Shown here piece by piece: positions 20,383-30,717 of a DNA stretch of 64,000 bases. Below the pieces are notes generated by a model that made no database searches, was not told the origin of the DNA, and worked only from the letters and a program-made list of their open reading frames with translations. Made by a program: the position numbers and the translations under genes. Location: assembly GCA_917880885.1 (NCBI GenBank), contig OU862910.1, positions 22,084,710-22,148,709 on the forward strand, given 5' to 3'. Each line of letters begins with the position of its first letter. Positions within the stretch are counted from its first letter, which is position 1. The stretch comes from Limnephilus marmoratus. Its lineage: Eukaryota; Arthropoda; Insecta; Trichoptera; Limnephilidae.

Positions 20383-22076
20383 CAGTCCCCTGTCGTGTCC
20401 CATTTCCGAAATTACAAGTCTTATGACAAATATTCATTTTCAGTATCATCACTGCGTCAGTTAAAAGTATATAAATAGTACTAGAATATAGTAAGCATCT
20501 TTGCAATACACAATCATATTTTTAAAATAACAATTTATTTAAGAAAACAGTTATCAAATGTTGTCCTCAATTTTTTTGAACAGTCCCCTGTTACAATTTG
20601 AAAATTGCACCGAAATCGCACTATGCATTGGCGCGGTAGTTTATATCGTGAAACAGAACGAAATCGGTGTGATATTCGTTCGGTTGTAGAGCTATGCGGG
20701 CTGACGCCATCGTATGCATTTTCACAGCCACGCTTGTAAGTGAACTGCGTATCTAGACCGCTAGTTGAACAGTCCCCTGGTAAGCATTTTACTTATAGTT
20801 TTAAGTAATAAAATTACGATTTTTTTTTAAATAATTACTTATCGAGAATGCAATCACGCTTGCTTCTTGATTTTGAATTGATTTAAAATGGTTTTATGCT
20901 AGAAAAGTTTCTATGCAAAAATAACAGTCCCCTGGGCACAGTCCCCTGTCATTTTTATGTCACAGGGGACTGTTCTATACCACAGGGGACTGGTTCTTTT
21001 AGGGATCTTCAAGTTTTACCTGCCATATTGCACAATATAAACATTTCGTTTAATATTATTTTTATAGCAGGTAATAAATACTCCATAATACCACACAAAA
21101 AGAATTCAGCGAAAACAAGGGAAGAAATATTAGATCAAAAATGCATAGCTGCACGTTTGAGATACCAACGACTTAAAAATGACACACAGAAAAGAGAAGA
21201 AATGAAAGAAAAAGGCACAAGAAAATTAGTTAAGGACATGAGTAGTCGTGAGCAGAAGGCTCCAAGAAAAACTTGGAGAGAGCATTGTTCTACCTATCGC
21301 GCAAAGAAAAAAGTTTTGAAAGCAGTTACAAATACTTTTTTTAAGGAAAATATGCCTGATTCAGTGTATTCCGCGTCAGCTTTTCCGGTGCCTTTGAGAT
21401 TGCCAGATAATGCATTAACTATAACTATAGCTAAAATTAATAAACGTGGAATATCGTTATGCTCAAATAGATTATGAGGAAGGTGAACTAACAGTAACTT
21501 GTATGAAAATTTGTGACGATAAGTCACACTTTTAGAGTTAACAAAAATGATGTTTCTGATGTTTCTTTTGGACAAATACTGGAAAAGTGACCAAATCCAG
21601 ATCTAATCTTAAAAGGGAAAAGATATTATTATTACTTTCCATCAGCTGTACCGGTTTTAGAGAAATAATTTAATTTTAATATTTTCTGGAACTGCAATAT
21701 GATGACTGATTTTGTATATAATTACAACTGGTTACTATTAAAGGTTAAATATTTCAAAGTATTATTGTCAAGTCATAATGTTGATTGTGATATTAGAAAT
21801 CAAGTTAATATTTTTTAGTATTAATTTTACAAGTCAATAAAGAGTGAAGAAAAGATTGTTTACTTAAGAAGTTTTAATAAATTTAATACAAGTGTTCTGT
21901 AGAATTAAGAAAGTTCATAACATGTTTTATTTGTTTAGAAATTGTTGTTTTATCAGTCCATAATACAGATGGTAATAGTTATAATAAATAGAAACAAAGA
22001 CTGATTGCTTATATTCAATGAAAATATGTTTTTTATTTCATATAAATACTCCTCTGAATTATATAACAGTCCCCTG
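20383..22076. repeat. Dispersed 10-bp motif CAGTCCCCTG, eight copies
   Basis: Forward copies start at 20383, 20581, 20770, 20925, 20939 and 22067. Inverted copies (CAGGGGACTG) start at 20963 and 20983. Four of the eight cluster in 68 bases (20925-20992), two forward then two inverted. Most are preceded by an A (ACAGTCCCCTG). A 10-mer of this GC content is not expected eight times in 1.7 kb of AT-rich DNA, so they are probably binding sites or spread sub-repeats. Confidence 0.85.
21071..21668 (+). pseudogene. Partial transposon protein (basic N-terminal region joined to a C-terminal domain)
   Basis: A frame at 20896-21477 has a credible part from about 21070, after a splice-acceptor-like 'tttttatagcag'. 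It reads REEILDQKCIAARLRYQRLK, SSREQKAPRKTWREHCSTY, RAKKK: a highly basic helical segment like those at the N-terminus of several poorly described animal transposon proteins. From 21450, across frameshifts, it continues as DYEEGELTVTCMK and KGKRYYYYFPSAVPVLEK. The large catalytic middle expected between such ends is missing, so this looks like an internally deleted, non-autonomous copy. Confidence 0.5.
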
Positions 22077-22260
22077 TCAATATTTTTCATAAAATTTACC
22101 ATAACTCAAAAATTAAGAGGAAAATGTGTGAGATTTATGTAAATATATATTTAATTTATTAATACCTTTCCATGTATGTACATATTTTCTTAATTATTAA
22201 CAAAAATATGCTTGGGACAGTGTTGTATGGGCCAGTTTCCAATTAGTAGAGAAATACCCA

Positions 22261-22523
22261 TATAGCTTGCTTTGGTCTCAAATTGTAGCAAATTTAGTCT
22301 ACTTTAAAAGTGTGTATACTGATTATACCGGTCAGACCCTTCCTTCACTGAGATATTGAGCAAAAACTGAAAAAAATCCGAAAATTTCCTGGTTTTTTGG
22401 GTCCACCGCCGCTCGCACAGCACTTTCGAAGTTGCAAAATTTTTTTTTTAATACTGGTTTAGATCCTAACAACATATAAAAAATTCAGAATGACCGGACC
22501 TTTTGCAAGCACAACCCCCTTTT
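22261..22523. repeat. Right TIR arm, outer half, of long-TIR transposon 1
   Basis: Reverse complement of about 17203-17455 ('ggtcagacccttccttcac', 'tccaccgccgctcgcacag'). It resumes directly after the nested element. Confidence 0.9.
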
Positions 22524-22548
22524 CATGTTTAACTTGACTGGACTACTA

Positions 22549-22971
22549 TGCCTATGTAGAATTTTTTGTTATCATACATGTGCGTATTATTTTATTTTGT
22601 TCATATATATTTTTTAAATAATTACATCTATTTTTTTAATCTTTTATCTATACAGGGTGTTAAGGACCATACTTGACTTACTTATTTGACTTGATTCCTG
22701 ACATTATTTGGAGTAAAAATATATAGAAATATTGCCACTCATGCAGCAGCATTGTGAGACGGGTAAAGGAATGCGAAGGGATTTGTTTATGCGGGCATTG
22801 AAGATATCCTGATTAAAATTAAAAAAAAAACAAATCTACAGTCATACACCGATAGCTCGATTCTCATTCGAACCGACTTACACAAAAACGAGTAGGTAAT
22901 GAAGTCGACATCAATTATTGTGAACTGTGAATTTAACAACCATATTAATTTATTTTATTTGTTTCTTCCAG
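22549..22971 (+). other. Presumed intron upstream of the kinesin exon
   Basis: AT-rich. It includes 'tatacagggtgttaagga' at about 22651, a motif common at the ends of insect repeats and seen again at 34547. It ends in a pyrimidine-rich acceptor 'ttgtttcttccag'. Confidence 0.6.
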
Positions 22972-23135
22972 AAAACAACCGAAGACTTTTGCTTTTGACC
23001 ACTGCTTCTATTCGCTGGACCCCGAACTGCCAAACTATGCCTCTCAAGAGGACGTCTTCAACTGCCTCGGGAGGGACATTCTCGATAATGCATTCCAAGG
23101 ATACAACGCTTGTATCTTTGCATACGGACAAACTG
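22972..23135 (+). CDS. Khc-73: Internal exon of a kinesin-3 motor domain (KIF13/Khc-73 type)
   Basis: The only host exon I can support: 164 bp between an acceptor (tttcttccag, ending 22971) and a donor (gtgagt at 23136). The reading frame starts at 22973 and runs KQPKTFAFDHCFYS, then DPELPNYASQEDVFNCLGRD, then FQGYNACIFAYGQTG. The last residues begin the kinesin P-loop GQTGSGKS, with the exon ending inside the next glycine codon. 'KTFAFDHCFYS' and 'GYNACIFAYGQTG' are the KIF13-type version of the kinesin-3 motor core; KIF1 and KIF16 proteins differ here. Kinesin-73/KIF13 is a plus-end microtubule motor for vesicle transport. The neighbouring motor exons were not found in this window. Confidence 0.88.
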
Positions 23136-25869
23136 GTGAGTCTTTTTCCACTAAACATAAATAATTCATTCATAATATTAAAAGGCATATTTTTAATTGC
23201 ATTTTAAAAGCGACGACACATAGTGGTTTTACATAATACAGTATTATTCTTAAATGATCTTGAAATTCGGGAGTGGCCTCGTGTACTCAATGCGCTGATT
23301 GCAGTAAGGTCTCGTTGCTCCATCCTGTCGATCGTCTGTTTACGTTATTTTATTTTACCAAAAAGCGCACTTTATTTTTAAAGGCTGTATATTTTGTAGG
23401 CTTTTGTAAAATATATTATGTAAAAAAGTTTCTTGATTAGAATTTCAGTCTGTTTGGAATATTTTATTAAAATATCTAGGATACAAAATCACCATATTCA
23501 TTTTATGATGTTTTCGAGAAAATCAATCGCCGTAAATAGGAAGGCAGTTCATTCCAAGAATGTGGGTCTAATATTTTGAATGCGGGACAACCGTCCTACA
23601 TAATTCATTAATCCCTACAAGAAAGCTCAACCATCGGCGTCGGCCTTGACCAACCTGGGCGTAAGTTACCTTTGGGAAGACCCACGACTAGTCGGATCCT
23701 ACGATAGTGCCCAACCGTTTAGCGCCTTATGGATTGTTTTTAATTAAATATTTGCGTCATTTTATTAGGAAACGATCGAGAAAACGTGTCTTGATCTTAT
23801 GGTGAATGACCGACATTGGTATTCTGCGAGCATATAAAACGAAATAATATTTTTTGTTAATGTATAAATTTTAATATGGACTAATATTACCACATACATA
23901 CTTGTATGACGTATTCTAGATGATATCATTAATAATTCTCCACTGTGATTGAATTCGTCGATTAAAATATTATTTCTAGTACATCTTTTAATACCTGTGG
24001 GAAATGTGCTAAGACTTTCGAGTCTTACAAAGCTCACTAAATCGATAATCCGTAGCACAACGGTACACACGAAAAGATTCATCAGGTGCGCTCGTTCCCC
24101 ACTTTCTTTAACATTAAAGCCTTTGGAAGTTTCAGCTTTACGGCGCCCGAGGGAGACGCAGTAGCTTTGAATTGTGCCAGTTTAATAGAAACCGAGTCAA
24201 GAGAGTGAGAAGTGCCCAGCAGCCCACTCTCCTCGACCTTTCTGTTTGCTTATAACAGACGCCTGACAATTCCTACCCAACCTATTCCTCCATTCGCTTT
24301 TTAGGACTCTAAATAAAGTTTCTAATTTAATTTTTGAATACTTTCGCTGAATTTTTCCGTGTTTCGGCGAGAGAGCAAGCATTTTTTGGTAACAAATCCC
24401 CTGTTCCCACTGAATTTTTAAAACTCTAAGGAAACGAACCGTTGAAGGTGTTGAGCGGGCTCAATGGATGTAAAGTTTACATTAATTCGTTTACATTGTA
24501 AACGAATTCATATTTTAAAGAAATTTTTCGTAGATATTCGACAAAGGTTTTCCTTTCATTTGACGTATTTGGTATGCTCGAACTTATACTTACGTATTGT
24601 ATGTTAACCCACTCTATAAATACTTTTATTGTGTTCGAATAACCTTCGAATACAGTTTACTTATCAATACAAAAGACCAATTTTACTTCAAATGTGTGTC
24701 AAATTCACATTTTCTATGCGAAACACCACAATTTGTATTTTTGACTAGAAAATGTCTTTATTTTTCCGTAGCTCAGTTTTCGTTTGACGAATACAAACAT
24801 TGACATTCAGATTGAAATGCCAGCACATTTCCACGAGGGAAATCGTTCATAGTAAACAAGGGCCAGCGGTCCGTAGATACTTATCGCAACTCCGGCTGAG
24901 GGAAACACAAGGTTTAGGAGTTGGGACCAAAGGTCGCGGTTCTTATCACTTGTTAAAATCCCTCTTTACAAAGCTAATAGTTACCCGTAAAAAATGTTTA
25001 CACAAACGGATTTAAAGGCCAACAATGAGGCCAATTTTTTCAACGTCGTGCTGACCTTGGTAAATAATACGAATTCGTGCTCGAAATTCTAGCGATTTAA
25101 ACATTTTGTTGAACTTTCTGCTTCCTATTTTATGTAGAGGTTAATATTTTTAGCTAGTGTCATTTCCATTCTTTACTATCATTTGAAGTTTTCTTTGAAA
25201 GCAATAATAGGCCACGTGCATCACATTAAAAAAAAATCCGGTTTAAGCAAATATTCTGTAATTTTTTAATCGTATTTTTGTTACCCTGGCGATTTTTTAA
25301 AAGTTTCAATCCGAAAAATCAGACCATTTTTTATAAACCGGAAAGACAGGACATAATTTCATGGGTGCGAAAAAACTATAATTACATAGCCGAAAATTAT
25401 TTAAAAAATAAATAACGTTTTCCACACGAATGGCAAGGGAGAATAACGAGGCATTCCAAAAATATTACAAATCATAAATATTTTTTTCCTTGATCCATCT
25501 TATTGATCATAAATCATTATAATGTTCAACGTCTATATTAATAAATTCAATGTAATATACTTGTACTTGTAAATTATGATAACAATGAGAATATCAGCAC
25601 CATACCATTATACCTCTAAAATACGTACAGACAGCATAAAATGTACGGCGTTCTCTTCATAACATCTGTCAAAAAGTCAAACCAAATGATAAGTTCGCAG
25701 AGAACAAACAATAAATCTAGTGAACGTTAAATGTCAAATTCAAAAATTCGCCTGATATCAAAGTGTTGCCATATAAAAAAAATTAATCAGTGTGGAATTT
25801 TACAAAATTAATAAGAACATTTTCGGAGACAGGACATTTTCATGTAGTGACGTCACAAGCCCAAATAAT
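23136..25869 (+). other. Presumed intron downstream of the kinesin exon
   Basis: About 2.7 kb of AT-rich DNA beginning with gtgagt. I looked for the next kinesin exon (SGKSYTMMG) and did not find it. Short open frames (23765-24082 minus, 24800-25015 plus) show no domain. Confidence 0.55.
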
Positions 25870-26230
25870 GGATTTATTTATTTAAAAAAAAAACTGTACA
25901 TTTCTAAAAAATTTTACTTACATTTTCGTCTTCTTCCTTGCGCTGTCCCAACTCATTGCCTAGGTAGGCTGTTGTAATTTCTCCTGTTCTGGGTATCACC
26001 TTCATCCAGGCCGTTTTACTGAAGAATTTTGGCGCATTGAGTCATCCAGGAGTTCTTCGGTCTTCCTCTGGATGACTGTCGGTGAAGCTCCATAGACATT
26101 GCCTGCCTCACTGTGTGGTCCGATGGTCTCCGTCTTATGTGTCCATACCATCTCAACTGTCGTTCCTCCAGCTTACTATTTATGTCTGTGACACCCAGGC
26201 TACCACGAATGCGTGAACTTTTGATTTACT
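25870..26230 (-). pseudogene. RTE/BovB-type LINE C-terminal fragment
   Basis: The minus strand reads KLEERQLRWYGHIRRRPSDH, then VRQAMSMELH and RGRPKNSWM. This is the 'LRWYGHV-R...GRPK-W' C-terminus of RTE-like LINE polyproteins (also known from CFDP2). The 3' side runs to a (TAAA)n-like tail at about 25870. The 5' part is absent. Confidence 0.7.
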
Positions 26231-26454
26231 TACATTTTCGTAATCTTAGTAAAAAAATCTATCCACACGATTTTTTCCAAGTCGTTGTGAAATACATGCA
26301 AGTGGCATATTAGATACATTCAGTTATAAAAAATAGTTGTTTAATTGACTAAAACCCAATCTTTAAAAGTTCAAACGTTTAAAAGTCATGAAATTTATCC
26401 TCACTGCTCATTATACTTAAAATATGTTTGTTTTTTTAAATATACTATGTATAT

Positions 26455-26829
26455 TAAAAAAACAAACCACGATGCGAATTAATAAAGCAAACGTAAACAC
26501 ACTAAACTAATAAGGAACGCATGTTGTAAAACATGACACACCACGGACTCAGTATATGAACATTGTTCTAAGATTAATTATGTGTGCCCGAATAAGGGAA
26601 GTTTGTGACAACTGGTTCGACGGGCCACGCTTTGGGTAAGTAATTTCGCCTGTTGTAGCGGCCTCGGCCACAGTTCAAACAGCGGAGATACGACCTCCTA
26701 CTCCGGGAAACAGAAGAGCTTTCGATGGGCGCACAAAGGTTTAAATTGCAGCTTTAGTTGGCCTAAAAATTCTCTGAAAAAATGGAGATGCTAACATAAT
26801 GATTTGTTTTATGATGTCAAAATATTTTC
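26455..26829 (+). repeat. 375-bp direct repeat, copy 1
   Basis: Matches 27858-28232 with a single difference (ccacgg versus ccatgg). It begins TAAAAAAACAAACC and ends AAATATTTTC. It precedes the R4-like LINE fragment exactly, with no spacer. Inside, 'cgggccacgctttgg/gtaagt' resembles a splice donor, but no exon family was recognised. Confidence 0.95.
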
Positions 26830-27857
26830 AAATTCTGAATCAAATTTAGAGAAAATGATTAAGGTAGTTAAAATTTTTTCAGATGATATTAAAATGACTT
26901 TTGGTTTAGATAAATGTAAAACTATCCATATAGAGAAAGGCAAAATTGTAGATGGAGACGAGGGTATATTTAGAAATTTCAAAATTCAAAGTATGAAAGG
27001 GGATGAGGTTTATAAATATTTAGGATACCCGCAATCGAATAGATTAGATCACACTAGTATTAAAAATGATATTAGGATTAAATTTCAAACTAGGATCAGA
27101 AAAATTTTAAAATGCAATCTATCTGCTAAAAATTTAGTAAAAGCAATAAATACTTGGGCAATACCTCTACTAACGTACTCATTTGGCATAATTAAATGGT
27201 CCAATACAGATTTAGATAGTTTAGAACGATTAATTAGAACTACGTTAACAAAATTTAATTGCCATCATCCAAATTCAGCTATAGAACGAATTAATTTACC
27301 TAGAAATTTAGGAGGTAGAGGTGTAGTCAAAATAACATCTTTGAAACACAATCAGGTAGAAATGCTTAGAAATTTTTTCCATAGGAAAGCTAATAGCTCA
27401 GAAATGCACAAAATAATTTGCAAGGCAGATAGAAATATTACACCTTTAAATTTATATGACGAGAATGCCAACATTCTTATAAATACTAACCAGGAATTAT
27501 TAGGAATTATTGGTCAAATAAAATTATTCACGCAAAACACTTCAATTATCTCAACCAAACGTATGTTGACAAACTTTCGTCAAACAAATGGTTGAGTATT
27601 GGAGAGTTGAGCGCAGAAATAGAAGGATTTATGCTTGCAATTCAAGATAGAGTCATTAATACTAAAAATTATAGAAAGCATATAATCAAAGATATAAATC
27701 AAATTGATGATTTATGTAGAAAATGTTTGGCTTTTCCCGAAACTATAGAACATATTATATCGGGATGTTCTATATTAGCGCCTTCCGAGTATACATTTAG
27801 GCACAATCAGGTTTTAAAAATAATTCACCAAAGTTTGGTAATTAAACATAACTTTGG
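26830..27857 (+). pseudogene. R2/R4-type LINE reverse-transcriptase fragment
   Basis: Two overlapping frames, to 27595 and from 27592, cover the RT thumb and zinc region. Motifs are FGLDKCKTIHIEKGK, YKYLGYP, AINTWAIPLLTYSFGIIKW, NLPRNLGGRGV, and a CCHC motif CRKCLAFPETIEHIISGC. The RT palm (including the YADD box) is missing upstream and the restriction-like endonuclease downstream. The two frames overlap by 4 bases, a single frameshift. The fragment is bounded on both sides by the 375-bp direct repeats. Confidence 0.85.
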
Positions 27858-28232
27858 TAAAAAAACAAACCACGATGCGAATTAATAAAGCAAACGTAAA
27901 CACACTAAACTAATAAGGAACGCATGTTGTAAAACATGACACACCATGGACTCAGTATATGAACATTGTTCTAAGATTAATTATGTGTGCCCGAATAAGG
28001 GAAGTTTGTGACAACTGGTTCGACGGGCCACGCTTTGGGTAAGTAATTTCGCCTGTTGTAGCGGCCTCGGCCACAGTTCAAACAGCGGAGATACGACCTC
28101 CTACTCCGGGAAACAGAAGAGCTTTCGATGGGCGCACAAAGGTTTAAATTGCAGCTTTAGTTGGCCTAAAAATTCTCTGAAAAAATGGAGATGCTAACAT
28201 AATGATTTGTTTTATGATGTCAAAATATTTTC
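27858..28232 (+). repeat. 375-bp direct repeat, copy 2
   Basis: Second copy of 26455-26829. The LINE reading frame runs into it and ends nine codons later, which confirms that the junction is not native to the LINE. Confidence 0.95.
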
Positions 28233-28302
28233 TCGTCATTTTCATAAAAAAATCTTAAAAATAATGTCTCTAATGTAACTATCAAGGTGGGTCCTTGGAA
28301 TT

Positions 28303-28495
28303 ATTGAAGTGAAAACGTCTTTAGTACCGTTGTGATTTGAAACTCGATGAAACGAAAAATAGCGACATTAAAAGGAGACAAACATGTACATCTATAGGAT
28401 TTATATCGGTCTCTTTGCTGCGGTGCTTCGTAGTCTCACCAATCTTGTATACTTTGGTTTTCTGAAGGTTTCACTTCTACCGCGTGTGAATTGGA
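28303..28495 (-). repeat. Repeat family X, minus-strand copy
   Basis: The reverse complement matches 56708-56930: it starts near 'ccaattcacacgcggtaga', then 'agtgaaaccttcagaaaac', and ends '...cttcaataatt'. Both ends carry AAGTGAAA/TTTCACTT-type inverted termini. A longer member is at 57565-57992. Confidence 0.65.
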
Positions 28496-29162
28496 AACTA
28501 TAAATAAATATCTATGCAAAAAGGAATGAAAAACAATTGATTGTATCGAAAGCGCAAAACGTTTGCAACTTTTCATTTAAAACTAACCACTAAACTAGTA
28601 TGCTAATATTTATTAAAAAAAGTCGCCAGTACCTAATAACGACTTAATAATGTTTTCCCCCTCAGGCCCCGGTCATATTTTGTCGGAGGGTCAAAATATT
28701 CTCGCTTTGCAATAAAATACAAATAAATGTAATATTTCTGAACGCATCCGAAAACTAAAAACTGTTTGAAAGATTATGAAATACACTTTCAAATTTCATA
28801 ATTCGAAATAAACTATCAGTTTTAAAATATAAATTTTTTTAATGCAAACTAAAAAAGTTTTGTAAATGGCTCACCTTATGTCTTTTTTAACTAAAATTAC
28901 TGATAACGAAATAATAAAAACATTAACATATTTTATTAGACAAATGTATCCTACATGTTATCGTCATCTAACCTTTTTTCATTCCATGTAAAAGTAATTA
29001 ATACAAAATTATTAGTTTCATAATTTTTATTCAAATTTCGATCCGCTGTTTTGGTTTTGTGATTAATTTTTATATTTGAATATAAGGCGTGGTGTTTTCT
29101 CTTTCTAACGCCGTTTAGACCATATCTCTCACCATGGATAGTAAGGGAGATACAACTATTCC
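28496..29162. other. Unassigned AT-rich stretch
   Basis: No gene or repeat recognised. Confidence 0.4.
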
Positions 29163-29174
29163 TTTTAAACCTAT

Positions 29175-29585
29175 ATGATCGATTACTGTAACGGCATCTA
29201 CGCTAGCCTTCCAAAATACCGAACTGACAAACTACAATCCGTTTTTAATGCAGCGGCACGGCTCATAACCGGAATCCCTAAATATTCACACATTTCAGAA
29301 CACCTTCGTAACCTTCACTGGCTCAAGTGCCCTGAAAGAATCCAGTACAAGTTGTGTTGGATGGTGTTTAAATCGATCAATGAAATGGCCCCACCTTACA
29401 TCTCTGAACTTTGTGTCCCGGAAAATACTGGTCCGAAGCAGTCAACACTTAGATCAGCAACCTCATCAGCTATAGGCAAACTAATGGAACCTAAACGCAA
29501 GCCAAATACTAAATTTGGAGATCGCGCTTTCGGAGTGTCTGGGCCGAAGGCTTGGAATAAACTCCTTCCGAAACTTGATGCATAA
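29175..29585 (+). pseudogene. CR1/L2-type LINE reverse-transcriptase C-terminus
   Basis: Reads DYCNGIYASLPKYRTDKLQ, NAAARLITGIPKYSHISE, LHWLKCPERIQYKL, then FGDRAFGVSGPKAWNKLLP, ending at a natural stop. This is the standard tail of CR1/L2-group LINE polyproteins. The endonuclease and most of the RT are absent. Confidence 0.88.
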
Positions 29586-29873
29586 CAAGCCCAACAGAAT
29601 TTAGGTCCAAATTAAAAACCTACCTTTTTGGGCTCTCAAACCCTTAAATAATAATACCTATCTGAGAGTATCATAAAATTTTACTTCTGTTTTTGTTAAT
29701 TTTACTTTTGTTTTCAAAGTGCGCTCACTACAAAACATAGTATGTATTATTCTTTCTTCTTACTTCTTCTGGCACTAATCTTAATCTAATTGTAAATATG
29801 TATGTTATTAAGTCACTTGCTTTAGGTTAGCATTTATATGTCTTAGTCATAAGTCACTAGCTATATAAATCTT

Positions 29874-30077
29874 AGATGTAAGTCACTAGTTATAATTGTA
29901 AATCTTATTGTAAGCCAGTAAAATAAGTCTCTATCTATAAGGCTTAGATGTAAGTCACTAGTTATAATTGTAAATCTTAATTGTGAGCCAGTAAAATAAG
30001 TCTCTAGCTATAAGTCTTAGATGTAAGTCACTAGTTATAATTGTAAATTTTAGTTGTAAGCCAGTAATATTAATTCC
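29874..30077 (+). repeat. 72-73-bp tandem repeat in the LINE 3' UTR, ~2.8 copies
   Basis: Units start at 29874, 29946 and 30019 with 'agatgtaagtcactagttat'. Each contains 'gagccagtaaaataagtct' or a close variant. A degenerate partial unit precedes them at about 29850. Confidence 0.9.
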
Positions 30078-30160
30078 TTTAAATACTTATTTGTACAGCG
30101 CCCTTGAGGTGATTTTTCACAAAAACGTTTCATAAATTAGCCAAATATTATTATTATTAT

Positions 30161-30717
30161 GAGTTGTTCCGAAAAGCGAACAAATTAGCCTGTGGGGTTA
30201 ACAAGATGAATTTTCTTCCGAATCATTCACAATCAGATAAACCAAATTTTCATTATGAACGTATCCAGAAAATTGATATTCATGATTTTTTTTAAACTTA
30301 TTTTCCGTACGGTGGCGGAGAAACATTATATACCGCTGAAGTATGTCGATAACCAAAAGAATTGACTTTTAACTGCCAAAAATGTATTTTTGTCCAGCTA
30401 ATGTTGCGATTTGGTCGTCTCTGTGGCTGTGTATTTAACTGTTGATCATGGTTGCTGCAAACAGAGGTGCTCCTGTTCCCCCGCTCCAGGGGTATTATAT
30501 TACCGGCCTGTCAAAGCGTCCCACCGTCGCGGAGCCCGTCAACTCCTTTGGCCGGGGCGTTACACCAGCACCTGAACTTTACCCGCTTCATGGGTAGTTA
30601 GTGGTGACCTCTGTGCTCCATTAATTCCATACCCTGTTCAACCGAGGAGGAATAATTTCATTTAGAAACCGAATACATTTCGTAAATGGCACTTAGGAAT
30701 TATTGTGATTATTTATA
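30161..30717. other. Unassigned stretch with a GC-richer block
   Basis: At 30450-30599 a 49-codon ATG frame (MVAANRGAPVPPLQGYYITG...) coincides with a GC-rich patch, unlike its surroundings. It matches no family I recognise and no splice sites could be assigned. It may be a small exon or an unknown repeat. Confidence 0.3.

Larger units (their letters stand above)
20200..22260 (+). mobile_element. Nested TIR element with a repeated 10-bp motif, TA target
   Basis: The ends are imperfect 26-bp inverted repeats: TGGGCATTTCTCCACTAATT on the left, and TGGGTATTTCTCTACTAATT as the reverse complement of the right. It split the right TIR of transposon 1. Comparison with the intact left arm, which reads TATATA at this point, gives a TA duplication. 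The interior holds eight copies of CAGTCCCCTG or its complement and a partial protein-coding remnant. The superfamily is unknown; TA duplication is shared by mariner-type and several other groups. Confidence 0.8.
17180..22545 (+). mobile_element. Long-TIR transposon 1 (Academ-like), 5.4 kb
   Basis: The termini are TACTCCAGTCAAG on the left and, reverse-complemented, TAGTCCAGTCAAG on the right. CTA flanks both sides (17177-17179 and 22546-22548). TIR arms of about 550 bp lie at 17203-17749 and 19903-22523; the right arm is split by a 2061-bp insertion at 20200-22260. The interior has a decayed gene on the plus strand (17813-19675). That gene's nuclease-like and cysteine-rich segments and the 3-bp TSD fit Academ-type DNA transposons; the assignment rests on motifs, not on a search. 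Confidence 0.8.
29163..30160 (+). mobile_element. CR1/L2-type LINE, 5'-truncated, with 3' UTR
   Basis: It consists of the RT C-terminus, a 3' UTR with a 72-bp tandem repeat, and a conserved 3' end 'gcgcccttgaggtgattttt' followed by (ATT)n at about 30147-30160. A second copy of that 3' end is at 42867-42930. Confidence 0.8.

Noticed and set aside
20896..21000. N-terminal 35 residues of the frame in the nested element
   Set aside because: They are translations of the CAGTCCCCTG cluster. The credible coding part starts after an acceptor-like site near 21070.
22899..23207. 102-codon frame across the kinesin exon
   Set aside because: It is a shadow; the kinesin reading is in a different frame and stops at splice sites.
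26455..28232. The 375-bp repeats as LTRs or Penelope-type terminal repeats
   Set aside because: The enclosed RT belongs to the R2/R4 group, which has no terminal repeats; the repeats lack TG...CA ends, primer site and purine tract.
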